Notes: generated by a model not told the origin, from the sequence alone. DNA of 64,000 bases from JBBPZA01 sp963728925 (GCA_963728925.1 CAVSMB010000028.1:1-64000); one strand, 5' to 3'; numbered from the stretch's first letter, positions 8,963 through 17,741 are shown. Numbers and translations: made by a program.

Positions 8963-9372
8963 GTGAGCCTGCTGGTCGATCAGTACGAGCTCGCGATGGC
9001 CGCGAGCTACCTGGAGCGAGGGATGAACGAGCCGGCGGTCTTCGAGCTGTTCGTCCGCCACCTGCCGCCGCGGCGCCACTGGCTGCTGTGCGCCGGTCTC
9101 GGACCCGTCCTCGCCCTCGTGGAGCGCCTGCACTTCGGCGGCAAGGAGTTGGCGTACCTCGAGCAGCTCGGGTTCAGGCCCGCGCTGCTCGACTACCTCG
9201 CGGGCTTCCGCTTCTCGGGCAACGTCGACGCGATGCCCGAGGGCACCGTCTCGCATTCGCGGGCGAGCCGCTGCTGCGCGTGACGGCGCCTCGGATCGAG
9301 GCGCAGCTGTTCGAGACGCTGCTGCTCAACCAGATCAACTTCCAGACCGCGATCGCCACCAAGGCCGCGCGG
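8963..9372 (+). pseudogene. pncB: Nicotinate phosphoribosyltransferase, N-terminal fragment
   Basis: From a GTG at 8963 the frame reads MSLLVDQYELAMAASYLERG, FELFVRHLPPRRHWLLCAGL and FRFSGNVDAMPEG, the N-terminus of nicotinate phosphoribosyltransferase (NAD salvage). Near 9245 the frame shifts by one base and resumes as LAFAGEPLLRVTAPRIEAQL and FETLLLNQINFQTAIATKAA. The homology then ends abruptly at about 9372, where the tail of the oppositely oriented phosphatase gene begins. About two thirds of the enzyme is missing, including most of the active site. The copy is dead. Confidence 0.82.
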
Positions 9373-10091
9373 TCGGATCCGTCGAGGTCGTAGACGGTGC
9401 CGCCGGCCTCGCGGACGAGGAGAACCCCGCCGCTGACGTCCCATGGGAGGTTGGAGAGCATGATCGCGGCGTCGAGTCGTCCGGCTGCGAGCCAGGCGAG
9501 CTCCAGTGCTTCTGAGCCGTGGACCCGGACGCGCAGCGCGGTGGTGGCGAGCGCGGCGAGGAGCTGGAGGTGGAGGGGGTTCTCGGTGGGCGCGTCGTGG
9601 CCGACGGAGAAGTCGGTGAAGCCGATCACCGCGTCTGCGAGGGGCCGCTCGATGGTGTGGATCGCGGTGCCGTTGAGGTAGGCGCCGGCGCCTTCGGCGG
9701 CGAGGTAGCGTTCAGCGAGGAAGGGGAACTCGACGATCGCGAGTCGCGGCAGCCCGCGCTCGACGAGCGTGAGCGAGATCGCACACAGCGGGCTGCCGCG
9801 CGCGAAGTTGACGGTGCCGTCGATCGGGTCGAGGACCCAGATCGGCTCGGTGGCGGGGGTGGGGCCGCCGTGCTCCTCGCCGAGGAACGCGATGTCGGGG
9901 GCGAGCCGCTGCAGGCGCGTCCGGATACGGCGCTCGGCCTCGATGTCGAGGGCGGTGGCGAAGTTGCGGTCGCCCTTGGCGATCACGGTGTCCATCTTGC
10001 CGCGGCCCTCCTGCAGCAGCCGCGAGGACTCCTCGACGGCCCGCTCGACCTCCAGCAGCGCCGGTCCGCGTGAGAGCTCCTGCCACCTCAT
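9373..10091 (-). pseudogene. Inositol monophosphatase-like enzyme, truncated at 3' end
   Basis: The start ATG at 10091 overlaps the stop of the upstream kinase as ATGA. Motifs of the Li-sensitive Mg-dependent phosphatase superfamily are intact: GEEHGG, WVLDPIDGTVNFARGSP and PWDVSGGVLLVREAGG with the metal-binding Asp. The family sequence ends at VYDLDGS. The frame then runs into antisense of the pncB fragment (AALVAIAVWKLIW) and stops far downstream at 9174. About 20-30 residues of the normal C-terminus are replaced by foreign sequence. The core is complete, so a chimeric active protein is conceivable. I call it truncated. Substrate could be inositol phosphate or another sugar phosphate. Confidence 0.75.
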
Positions 10092-10757
10092 GCCGGCAGC
10101 GGGTCGGCGAGCTCGGTCAGGCGGACGGTGTGCGCGATCTGCTCGATCTCGGCGCGCGTCCCGGTCCCGAGGCCGCGTCGGGGGGCGTTGAGGGCGCCCG
10201 CGGCGGCGCCCATCCGCAACGCATCCTCGAGCTCGCGGCCTTCGGCCAGCGAGACCGCCAGCGCGGCGACCATCGAGTCGCCCGATCCGGTGGGGTCGGC
10301 CGGCAGCAGCGAGAGCCCCTCGAGCTCGAGCAGCCGGTCGCCGGTGACGACGAGGGCACCGTGGGCGCCGCGGGAGGCGATCACCGTCTCCGCACCCGCG
10401 CTGCGCAACTCGGCGAGCGCCCGCCTGAGGGGGGCGACCTCGTGGCTCGCGGCCCAGCCACCGTCGACGAGCTCGTCGGCGCTGAGCTTGAGGACGTCGA
10501 GGCCGCCTCGGAGCGCGGCGTCGAGCGCCGGGCCGGTGAGGTCGGCGCTCACGGTGACGCCGTTGCGGCGCAGGTCGCCGGCCAGCCGTCGGTAGACGCC
10601 GGGGTCGAGTACGCCGGGATGCTGCGGGCCGGTGAGGCAGCACGTCCCGGCCGCGAGCGCGTCGGTGAGCGCGACCCCGTAGAGGTCGTCGACCTCGTGG
10701 CGTCGCAGCCGCGGCGCCGCCACCTCGAGTGCGCCCAGCATGACCAGCAGCTCGGGG
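10088..10757 (-). pseudogene. PfkB-family sugar kinase, N-terminus lost at the intron junction
   Basis: Residues RRHEVDDLYGVAL, LTGPQHPGVLDPGVYRRLAG, LDVLKLSADELV and the ATP/active-site signature LPADPTGSGDSMVAALAV identify a PfkB kinase of the 1-phosphofructokinase type. It ends LADPLPA-stop at 10088, overlapping the phosphatase start. Reading upstream, homology stops at 10757 where the group II intron begins, so roughly the first 90-100 residues with part of the sugar site are gone. No matching N-terminus is found beyond the second intron. The introns lie in the opposite orientation to this gene, so splicing cannot rescue its mRNA. Confidence 0.75.
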
Positions 10758-12678
10758 GTGCGAGTCCCCTGTGGAGGTTGATGGCACCAACCACAAGTCA
10801 ATGGCAACTGCGTCGTCGTGAGGCGGGGTGGGAAGGAAGCCGGAGACGAAGTCGCGACCCTAGGAACACATGGCTCGTCGCCGTCGGGCGACGGGCTGCG
10901 CGTATAAGGCGTGGCGGTCCGGGCGAGCCGGCTCGGCATGGCGAAGCCCTATGTCCATCAAGGGGCCGTTACGTAGACGCGGTGGGTGCGCGATGAAGGT
11001 TGCTGGTCTTACCTGGGGAGATCTCCACGGGTGTCTCGGGATGCCCGTCCACGCATGGCGTGTTCGTCGGGTGGGATGGGACGGCGGTGCTCGTGAGGGC
11101 GCCGCTCGCCGTGGAGAAGTCAGCAGACGCCGTAGTACCAGCGGGGATCGTTATCGCTGGGAAGGGCTGAACGCGAAGCCGAGCGCCAAGACGTTCGTGC
11201 TCGCGATCGTTGCGTTGACGGCAGCCAACCCCCGCGGGGGCCTGGCCGGGAGGGTCCAGAGGTGAAGCCCGAGGATCTCCGGTCAGGGCGCAGCAGCGAT
11301 CCGGCGCCGGACGACACCGCCGCTCACCCCGCCAAGGCGGGCTCCTTGTGGGAGCAGTTCCTGGCCCGCGGGAATCTCGCCGAGGCACTCAGACGCGTCG
11401 AGCAGAACGCCGGTGCCCCAGGCATCGACGGGCTGAGCACCAAGGAGCTCCGGCCGTGGTTGCATGACCACTGGGCGGAGGTCAGCTCGCAGCTCGAGGC
11501 GGGCACTTACCGGCCGCAGCCTGTCCGCAGGGTGATGATCCCCAAGCCCTCGGGCGGGCAGCGCAAGCTGGGAGTGCCGGCTGCGGTGGATCGAATGATC
11601 TGCCAGGCCATCGCGCAGGTGCTCACGCCTGTCTTCGACCCGCAGTTCCATCCCCACAGCTTCGGCTTCCGGCCGGGGCGCTCGCAGCATCATGCTGTGG
11701 AGCGGGCACGCCAGTTCATCGCTGATGGCGCGGTGTGGTGCGTCGATTTTGATCTCGACTCGTTTTTCGATCGCGTTCAGCACGACGTTCTGATGGCCAG
11801 GGTCGCACGACGGGTTCATGACAAACGGCTGCTCGGGCTGATCCGGCGCTACCTCCAGGCGGGGGTCATGGATGGCGGGCTGGTGCACGCGACGACGGAG
11901 GGAACCCCGCAGGGTTCGCCGCTTTCGCCGCTGCTCAGCAACGTCATGCTTGACGACCTCGACTGGGAGCTGGAGCGGCGCGGGCACCGGTTCGTGCGCT
12001 ACGCCGACGATGGGCGCATCTACGTCCACAGTCGACGGGCGGGCGAGCGGGTCATGGCGAGCATCACGCACTACGTCGAGCAGCGCCTGAAGCTCAGAGT
12101 CAACCGCGAGAAATCGGTGGTGGCCCGGGCGCTGAGGCGACCCTTTCTAGGGTTCTGCCTCCGGCCCCGCATGGGTGACGTCAGGGTGCTGGTGGACCCC
12201 AAGGCCCTCAAGAGGGCAAAGGACCGCCTGCGCGCTCTCACCTCGCGGCGCTGGGGCGTCTCGATGGAGCGGAGGATCGATGAGATCAACCGCTTCACGG
12301 TCGGATGGACGGCCTACTTCAAGCTGGCCGACACCCCGACCCCGTTCGAGGATCTCGACGAATGGCTCAGACGCCGACTACGGCAAGTGCGATGGAAGGA
12401 GTGGAAGCGCCCCCGCACGCGGAGGCGCAACCTGCGAGCGAGAGATATCTCCGAGGCGACCGCCCGCAGGTGGGCGTCCTCGCGCAAGGGGTACTGGCGC
12501 ATCGCCGGATCCAAAGTCCTCGCCGTCGCCCTCCCCAACGGCTACTGGACCGACCTCGGCCTGCAGGGATTCCTCGATCCCTACCGCCGCTTCCGGGAAT
12601 GCTGAGCGAACCGCCGGATGCGGACCCGCACGTCCGGTGGTGTGGGGGGCGCCGGGGTCAGCCCGGCGCCTACCCGAT
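10758..12678 (+). mobile_element. Group II intron, copy 1
   Basis: The element starts with GTGCG, the group II 5' consensus (GUGYG), followed by GAGTCCCCTGTGGAGGTTG. It contains about 500 bases of ribozyme sequence, an internal maturase gene, and a 3' end with domain V (12604-12643: arms ACCGCCGGA and TCCGGTGGT around TGCGG-ACCC-GCA) and domain VI ending CCTACCCGAT at 12678, which supplies the branch-point A. The size, about 1.9 kb, is normal. It interrupts the PfkB gene. The exact boundaries are inferred from consensus and from alignment with copy 2, which follows after 39 bases. Confidence 0.75.
11262..12605 (+). CDS. ltrA: Group II intron reverse transcriptase/maturase, copy 1
   Basis: This 447-residue intron-encoded protein supports splicing and retrohoming of its host intron. 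RT blocks appear in order: GIDGLSTKELRPWL near 50, RRVMIPKPSGGQRKLGVPAA near 90, the FGFRPGRS region, CVDFDLDSFFD, GTPQGSPLSPLLSNVML, and the catalytic YADD at 247-250. The C-terminal maturase X domain contains FTVGWTAYFKLADTPTPFED and WKEWKRP. No HNH endonuclease domain follows, so insertion would rely on nicked or replicating DNA, as in endonuclease-less lineages. The start is GTG at 11262, preceded by AGAGG. All RT motifs look functional. Confidence 0.9.
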   Translation: MKPEDLRSGRSSDPAPDDTAAHPAKAGSLWEQFLARGNLAEALRRVEQNAGAPGIDGLSTKELRPWLHDHWAEVSSQLEAGTYRPQPVRRVMIPKPSGGQRKLGVPAAVDRMICQAIAQVLTPVFDPQFHPHSFGFRPGRSQHHAVERARQFIADGAVWCVDFDLDSFFDRVQHDVLMARVARRVHDKRLLGLIRRYLQAGVMDGGLVHATTEGTPQGSPLSPLLSNVMLDDLDWELERRGHRFVRYADDGRIYVHSRRAGERVMASITHYVEQRLKLRVNREKSVVARALRRPFLGFCLRPRMGDVRVLVDPKALKRAKDRLRALTSRRWGVSMERRIDEINRFTVGWTAYFKLADTPTPFEDLDEWLRRRLRQVRWKEWKRPRTRRRNLRARDISEATARRWASSRKGYWRIAGSKVLAVALPNGYWTDLGLQGFLDPYRRFREC

Positions 12679-12717
12679 GTACGCCCGACATGACCAACGA
12701 CTCGGGGGTGAGAGTCC
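12679..12717. repeat. 39-base spacer between introns resembling the 5' flank of copy 1
   Basis: The spacer TACGCCCGACATGACCAACG-ACTCGGG immediately before intron copy 2 resembles TGCGCCCAGCATGACCAGCA-GCTCGGG before copy 1 (10730-10757), with about six differences over 27 bases. On the minus strand both encode similar peptides (PESLVMSGV versus PELLVMLGA, the latter from the PfkB gene). This is either the shared exon-binding target recognised by both introns or the footprint of a tandem duplication of flank plus intron. Confidence 0.6.
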
Positions 12718-14628
12718 CCTGTGGAGGTTGATGGCACCAACCACAAGCCAATGGCAACTGCGTCGTCGTGAGGCGGGGTGGGAAGGAAGCCGGAGGCGAA
12801 ACCGCGACCCTAGGAACACATGGCCGACCGTCGCTGCGGCGGGGGTGGGCTGCGCGTATGAGGCGCGGCGGCCCGGGCGAGCCAGCATTGCATGGCGAAG
12901 CCCGATGTCCATCAAGGGGCCGTCACGTAGACGCGGTGGGTGCGCGGGGAAGGCCGTTGGTCTTATTCGGGGAGGGCTCTGCGGGTGTCCCGGGATGCCT
13001 CGTCACGCGTGGCGTGCTCGCGGGGTGGTGCGGGACGGTCGCGGTCGAGAGGCCGCGGCTCGCTGCAGAGCAATCAGCAGAGGCCGTAGTACCAGCGGGG
13101 ATCGCTGTCGCTGGGAAGGGCCGAACGCGAAGCCGAGCGTCAAGACGTTCGTGCTCGTGGTCGTTGCGATGATCGCAGCCAACCCCGATCGGGGCCTGGC
13201 GGGGAGAGTCCAGAGGTGAAGCCCGAGGACGCCCGGCCAGAGCGCAGCAACGATCCGGCGCCGAATGACACCGCCGCTCACCCCGCCAAGGCGGGCTTGT
13301 GGGAGCAGGTCTTGGCCCGCGAGAACCTTGCCGAGGCGCTCAGACGCGTCGAGCGGAACGCCGGTGCCGCGGGCATCGACGGGATGAGCACCAGGGAGTT
13401 GCGGCCATGGTTGAAAGACCACTGGCCGGAGGTCCGCTCGCAGCTTGACGCGGGCACTTACCGGCCGCAGCCCGTCAGGAGGGTGATGATCCCCAAGCCC
13501 TCCGGTGGATTGCGGATGTTGGGGGTGCCGGCTGCGGTGGATCGGTTGATCTGCCAGGCCATCGCGCGGGTGCTCACGCCTGTGTTCGATCCGCAGTTCC
13601 ATCCTCATAGCTTCGGCTTTCGGCCGGGGCGCTCGCAGCATCACGCTGTTGAGCGGGCACGCCAGTTCATCGTTGATGATGCGGTGTGGTGCGTCGATTT
13701 TGATTTGGACTCGTTTTTCGATCGAGTTCAGCACGACGCTTTGATGGCCAGGGTCGCGAGACGGGTGCATGACAAGCGGCTGCTGCGGTTGATCCGGCGC
13801 TACCTGGAAGCGGGCGTTATGGATGGCGGGCTGGTGCACGCGAGCGAGGAGGGGACCCCTCAGGGTTCTCCGCTCTCGCCGCTGCTCTCGAACGTCATGC
13901 TCGACGACCTCGACTGGGAGCTGGAGCGCCGCGGGCACCGGTTCGTGCGCTTCGCCGACGACGGACGGATTTACGTCCAAAGCCGGCGGGCGGGCGAGCG
14001 GGTCATGCAGGGCATCACGCAGTACGTCGAGCAGCGCCTCAAGCTCAAGGTCAATCGCGAGAAGTCGGTGGTTGACCGGGCGACGAAGCGGCCCCTGCTG
14101 GGGTTTCGCTTCGCCTACCGCCGCGATGAGGTCAGAGTGCTGGTGGACCCCAAGCGCGTCAAACGCGCCAAGGACCGCCTGCGCCAACTGACCTCGCGCC
14201 GCTGGGGTGTGTCTATGCAGCGGCGGATCTTTGAGATCAACCGCTTCACCGACGGGTGGACGGCCTACTTCGCGTTGGCCGATACGCCCTCCCCGTTCAG
14301 GGAGCTCGACAAGTGGCTCAGACGACGCCTGCGGCAGGTCCGCTGGAAGGAGTGGAAGCGCCCGCGCACCAAGTTGCGCAAGCTGCGAGCGGCAGGACTC
14401 CCTGAGCACGACGCCCGCCGATGGGCGTTCTCGCGCAAGGGATACTGGCGCATCGCAGGCTCCCCAGTCCTCTCCACCGCCCTGCCCAACGCCTACTGGG
14501 CCGACCTCGGCCTGAAAGGGTTCTCCGAACCCTACCGCCGGTTCCGGGATGCTAAGCGAACCGCCCGGTGCGGACCCGCACGCCGGGTGGTGTGGGGGGC
14601 GTCGGGGTGAGCTCGGCGCCTACCCGAT
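12718..14628 (+). mobile_element. Group II intron, copy 2
   Basis: This is colinear with copy 1 throughout, at an offset of about 1,960 bases, but clearly diverged. The 5' end reads GTGAGAGTCCCCTGTGGAGG instead of GTGCG. The ribozyme region and maturase are retained. Domain V (from about 14557; arms ACCGCCCGG and CCGGGTGGT) and the 3' end CCTACCCGAT at 14628 are also kept. The altered fifth-position context at the 5' splice site may affect splicing. The 3' exon (TCGCGAAAGATGG) shows no continuity with the PfkB gene. Confidence 0.72.
13216..14610 (+). CDS. ltrA: Group II intron reverse transcriptase/maturase, copy 2 (FADD variant)
   Basis: This 464-residue protein is colinear with the first maturase and shares all RT and X-domain blocks, including CVDFDLDSFFD and GTPQGSPLSPLLSNVML. 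Two differences stand out. The catalytic YADD is FADD (246-249), a change seen in some retroelement polymerases that may lower fidelity or activity. One base lost near 14550 removes the stop used by copy 1, so the frame reads on through domain V and adds about 17 residues. The start is GTG at 13216 after AGAGG. The protein could still act as a maturase, alone or in trans for copy 1. Confidence 0.85.
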   Translation: MKPEDARPERSNDPAPNDTAAHPAKAGLWEQVLARENLAEALRRVERNAGAAGIDGMSTRELRPWLKDHWPEVRSQLDAGTYRPQPVRRVMIPKPSGGLRMLGVPAAVDRLICQAIARVLTPVFDPQFHPHSFGFRPGRSQHHAVERARQFIVDDAVWCVDFDLDSFFDRVQHDALMARVARRVHDKRLLRLIRRYLEAGVMDGGLVHASEEGTPQGSPLSPLLSNVMLDDLDWELERRGHRFVRFADDGRIYVQSRRAGERVMQGITQYVEQRLKLKVNREKSVVDRATKRPLLGFRFAYRRDEVRVLVDPKRVKRAKDRLRQLTSRRWGVSMQRRIFEINRFTDGWTAYFALADTPSPFRELDKWLRRRLRQVRWKEWKRPRTKLRKLRAAGLPEHDARRWAFSRKGYWRIAGSPVLSTALPNAYWADLGLKGFSEPYRRFRDAKRTARCGPARRVVWGASG

Positions 14629-14688
14629 TCGCGAAAGATGGCATGAGCCGGGCTTCTGTCCTGGCGTGTGTGTAGGGGCCTCCTCAGC

Positions 14689-15225
14689 TCAGGCGCGCAT
14701 GGCCTCGTCCTCGAGAAGGCGAACGGCGAGCAGCTCGCCGTCCGTCGCCCCGTAACGCTCGAGCGCGCGGTCATACGCGGTCGCGGCGTTCCTGGAGAGT
14801 TCGAATGGAACCTCCAGCTCGCTTGCGAGGTCGACGACCGCCCGCAGCTCCTCGCAGCATCTGTCGAGTCCGAACGACGCCATGTAGTCGCCGGCGAACA
14901 CGGCATCGAGATCGCCGCGGATGAACTCGCTCGCCGCTGAGCTGCGGGCCAGCGCCGCGCGCAGAGTGTCGAGGTCGATTCCCGCGCGTCTGGCGAGCAA
15001 GAGTGCCTCGCCGGTCGCGACGGCCTGTCCGAACCAGAGCAGATTGACCAGGAGCTTGATGTGTGTCCTGCTCCGTGGTCGCCGACATGCTCGATCTGGC
15101 CGAGCAGTTCCAGTAGGTGGCGATGGCGCCTCACCGTTTCGGCGGAACCGCCGACGCACAGTTGGAGCGCTCCATCGCGTGCCCCTGGCGGATCGCCGCC
15201 GAGGGGTGCGTCGAGACACTCGACA
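14689..15225 (-). pseudogene. 3-Hydroxyisobutyrate dehydrogenase-like enzyme, C-terminal fragment
   Basis: The minus strand gives CLDAPLGGDPPGARDG and LQLCVGGSAETVRRHRHLLE, then GQIEHVGDHGAG. After a one-base shift it gives HIKLLVNLLWFGQAVATGEA and AGIDLDTLRAAL, ending EDEAMRA-stop. These are the DAPVSGG substrate loop, the GxxGxGxxxK(L) catalytic lysine helix and the NAD-binding-11 C-terminal domain of beta-hydroxyacid dehydrogenases. The N-terminal Rossmann domain is absent. The fragment abuts a DUF3089 remnant at about 15225-15235, another deletion junction. Confidence 0.75.
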
Positions 15226-15234
15226 CCGCGGGCG

Positions 15235-15662
15235 TGAGTAGGCCGTGTCGCGCATGGCCGGCGTCACCTTGGACGGGCTCCCGAGGCCCGCCAGCGTTAT
15301 CTGGCGGTGCATGGGCGCGTAGACCCGGCAGTCGCGCGAGTAGCGCGCGGCCTGGTAGAGCGCGATGGAACGCTCCTCGGGGTCGATGCGCCGCGTCGCC
15401 TGGATGGCCGGCTGGTCGCTCACCGTCGGGTAGACGTAGAAGCAGTCGAACGCGGGCCGTTGGGAGGCGCGGACGTCCCTGACCCCGAGCCTCACGCCGG
15501 ACGGCGAGAAGCGAGTCGTCGCGAGCCCTGGCGTGCACGGGTTCGCCGCCAGGCCCGGCCTGCAGAGCCAGACCGGCTGGACGAGGCGCCCGCCGCGGTG
15601 GGGAGCAGCGCCGAGGCGGCGAAGGCGAGGGCGGCGCAGAGGGGGACACGGACGGGTCGCAC
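15235..15662 (-). pseudogene. DUF3089 lipase-like protein, N-terminal fragment with frameshift
   Basis: A GTG at 15662 starts a clear signal peptide (RPVRVPLCAALAFAASALLP then TAAGAS). The frame then breaks and continues in the next frame as PVWLCRPGLAANPCTPGLAT, FDCFYVYPTVSDQ, IDPEERSIALYQAARYSRDC and RVYAPMHRQITL. The FYVYPT and RVYAPxxRQ blocks identify the DUF3089 family of secreted alpha/beta-hydrolase-like proteins. The match ends after about 140 residues, before the nucleophile region, at the junction with the dehydrogenase remnant. It is dead by both truncation and frameshift. Confidence 0.72.
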
Positions 15663-15769
15663 GGCCGGCGACCCTACGTCGTTGTCTGCGTCGACGCGCC
15701 AGGCCTTGTGCCGATTGACGCGCGAAGCGGATGAGCTTTCCTTGAGGCGCTCGCGCTACCGTCCCCTCT

Positions 15770-16669
15770 ATGCAAACCGAGCGCACTCAGCTGCTTCCCG
15801 CGGCCGCGCCCGAACCGGCGCCTGCGCCGTCGCCGTGGGCGCCGCTGGCCGGGGCCGCGCTCGTCGCGATCACGCTCATCGTCGGAGGCGCGCTCGCGCT
15901 CGGCTCGCACGCCGTCCGCGCGGCCGACGCCTCGGCGCTGCGCAGCCTGGAGCAGATCGGCTACCACGGGCGCCCGGCAGCGATCGCCGAGCGCCTGGTG
16001 CACCTCAACGACCCGCTCCCCACCGCCGTGCTGCTCGGCGCGCTCGTCGCCGTCGCCCTCTTCCGCGGGCGGCCGCGCACCGCCCTCGCGGCGGTCGTCG
16101 TGGTCCTCGGCGCGAACCTGACCACCCAGATCCTCAAGCCGGCGCTCGCCACTCCGCGCTTCTCCGAGCTCCTCAGCGGCGGCCAGATCTCGGCCGGGTC
16201 GTGGCCGAGCGGGCACGCGACGGCGGCGATGACGCTGGCGCTGTGCGCCGTGCTCGTGTCATCCGTCGCCTGGCGACCGCTCGTCGCGGTGCTGGGCGCG
16301 GTCTACGCGATCGCCGTCGGCGACGCGATCCTCGTGCTCGCGTGGCACTTCCCCAGCGACGTGCTGGGCGGCTTCCTCGTGGCGGCGCTGTGGGTCCTCC
16401 TCGCCGCCGCCGCCCTGCGCGCGAGCGATCGCGCCTGGCCCGAGCGGACGGGGCGCCGCGCCGCGGCGCTTCGTCTTCGCGCGGCGGTCGGGCCGACCGT
16501 GGCCGTCGCCGTCCTCGGTGTGTGGGTGGCGGCTGCCGCGGTGGTCATGCGCCCCGGCGTCCTGCTGGCCGACGGCGCGCAGCATCCCTCCGCCGTCGCG
16601 GCGGCCGCGGCCGTCGGCGTGCTCGGCCTCACGCTCGCGGCAGGCGTCACCGTCGCGCTGCGGCGCTGA
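15770..16669 (+). CDS. PAP2-family membrane phosphatase
   Basis: This 299-residue integral membrane protein has about eight hydrophobic segments. PAP2 phosphatase motifs are present in degenerate but ordered form: KPALATPRF (motif 1, K-x6-RP-like) near 125, SWPSGHATA (motif 2, catalytic PSGH) near 145 and HFPSDVLGG (motif 3, H-x3-D) near 195. Such enzymes dephosphorylate phosphatidate, undecaprenyl pyrophosphate or similar lipids on the outer membrane face. The last third carries extra membrane helices without catalytic motifs. Its 3' end overlaps the convergent iron permease gene by 23 bases, which would couple their transcript ends. Confidence 0.82.
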   Translation: MQTERTQLLPAAAPEPAPAPSPWAPLAGAALVAITLIVGGALALGSHAVRAADASALRSLEQIGYHGRPAAIAERLVHLNDPLPTAVLLGALVAVALFRGRPRTALAAVVVVLGANLTTQILKPALATPRFSELLSGGQISAGSWPSGHATAAMTLALCAVLVSSVAWRPLVAVLGAVYAIAVGDAILVLAWHFPSDVLGGFLVAALWVLLAAAALRASDRAWPERTGRRAAALRLRAAVGPTVAVAVLGVWVAAAAVVMRPGVLLADGAQHPSAVAAAAAVGVLGLTLAAGVTVALRR

Positions 16670-17741
16670 GCGACGCGGTCGCACCGTTCGCGCTGGGCCG
16701 CGCGCCCCAGACCGGCTGCGCGACGGCGTCGCCGCCGTGCGCGTCGGCGGGCGGCTCCTGCGCGCGCAGCGCCGGCTGCTCCCCGCGGGCGCGGGGGCGG
16801 CGCACCTTGACGTGCTCGGCGAGCAGGTAGGACCCGCCGACGAACGCCGCGGCGAAGAGCTGGGCGCCGACGGTCTCCCAGTAGGGGTAGATCTCGAACC
16901 ACGCACCCAGCCACACCGGGAGCGAGAAGGGCAGCTCGTGACGTGGCAGCCAACCGAGGTCCTGGAAGGCCAGCGCGGTCCCGCCCGTCATCACCACGAG
17001 GACGACGGCGACGAGCACCCCGGTGAGGATCAGCATCTTCTTGTACGGCAGCTTGTGGTGCAGCCAGAAGGTCAGCACGCCGACGACGGCGGTCGCCGCG
17101 AGACCGAGGGCCACGCCCTCGAGCACCGTGGCGCTGCCCGACTTGACGTCGAGGGCCTGGAGGAAGAGCACGACCTCGAAGCCCTCGCGGTACACGCTGG
17201 TGAAGCCGAGGGCGATGAGGCCGACGCTCGCGCCGACGCCGGTCGAGGCGAGCAGCTGGCGGCGACGGCGGTGGTGACGCCCGATCCAGTCCGACCAGTA
17301 GACCTTGTGGACGAACCAGTTCAGGACGATCACGAGCACGACGATGGCCAGGAAGCCGGTGATCGCCTCCAAGCGCGGGCCGAGGTCGCCCTGGAAGGCG
17401 CCGACGAGCGCTTGCGCGATGAACCACGTCACGACGGCCGCCCCGAAGGCGACGGCCGCGCCGACCACGACCGGCCGGCGGCGTGCACGGTTGGCGCCGA
17501 GGAAGCTCGCGGTCACCGCCGCGAAGATCAGGACCGCCTCCAAGCCCTCGCGGAACACGATGATCGAGGCGTTGAAGATGACGGTCGCGTGACTCTGGGG
17601 CTGGGAGACCTCGGTGGGATCCACCGGCCCGGTGCTCGCCGTCGCCATCAGGTAAACGGCGCCCGAGACGAGCGCGAGGACCAGGACCCACCACGCGCGG
17701 CGCCGGGTGCGAGCGGAGGCCGTCGGCGACGAGGAGCTCAT
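16647..17741 (-). CDS. FTR1-family iron permease
   Basis: This 364-residue membrane protein has seven predicted helices and two REGxE iron-transport motifs: VFREGLEAVLIF near 63 and VYREGFEVVLFL near 188. These are the hallmark of FTR1/EfeU high-affinity iron permeases, which move oxidised Fe(III) across the membrane. The C-terminus is a hydrophilic tail of about 70 residues. No EfeO- or EfeB-like partners lie beside it. An inverted repeat ends two bases before the ATG and no ribosome site is visible, pointing to a leaderless mRNA with an operator over the start. The alternative, a general oxidase-dependent permease, would not change the substrate prediction. Confidence 0.88.
   Translation of the reverse strand: MSSSSPTASARTRRRAWWVLVLALVSGAVYLMATASTGPVDPTEVSQPQSHATVIFNASIIVFREGLEAVLIFAAVTASFLGANRARRRPVVVGAAVAFGAAVVTWFIAQALVGAFQGDLGPRLEAITGFLAIVVLVIVLNWFVHKVYWSDWIGRHHRRRRQLLASTGVGASVGLIALGFTSVYREGFEVVLFLQALDVKSGSATVLEGVALGLAATAVVGVLTFWLHHKLPYKKMLILTGVLVAVVLVVMTGGTALAFQDLGWLPRHELPFSLPVWLGAWFEIYPYWETVGAQLFAAAFVGGSYLLAEHVKVRRPRARGEQPALRAQEPPADAHGGDAVAQPVWGARPSANGATASLSAAARR

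Noticed and set aside
12679..12717. Insertion-sequence inverted repeats around the introns
   Set aside because: No inverted repeats or target duplications were seen; the elements fit group II introns with ribozyme ends instead.
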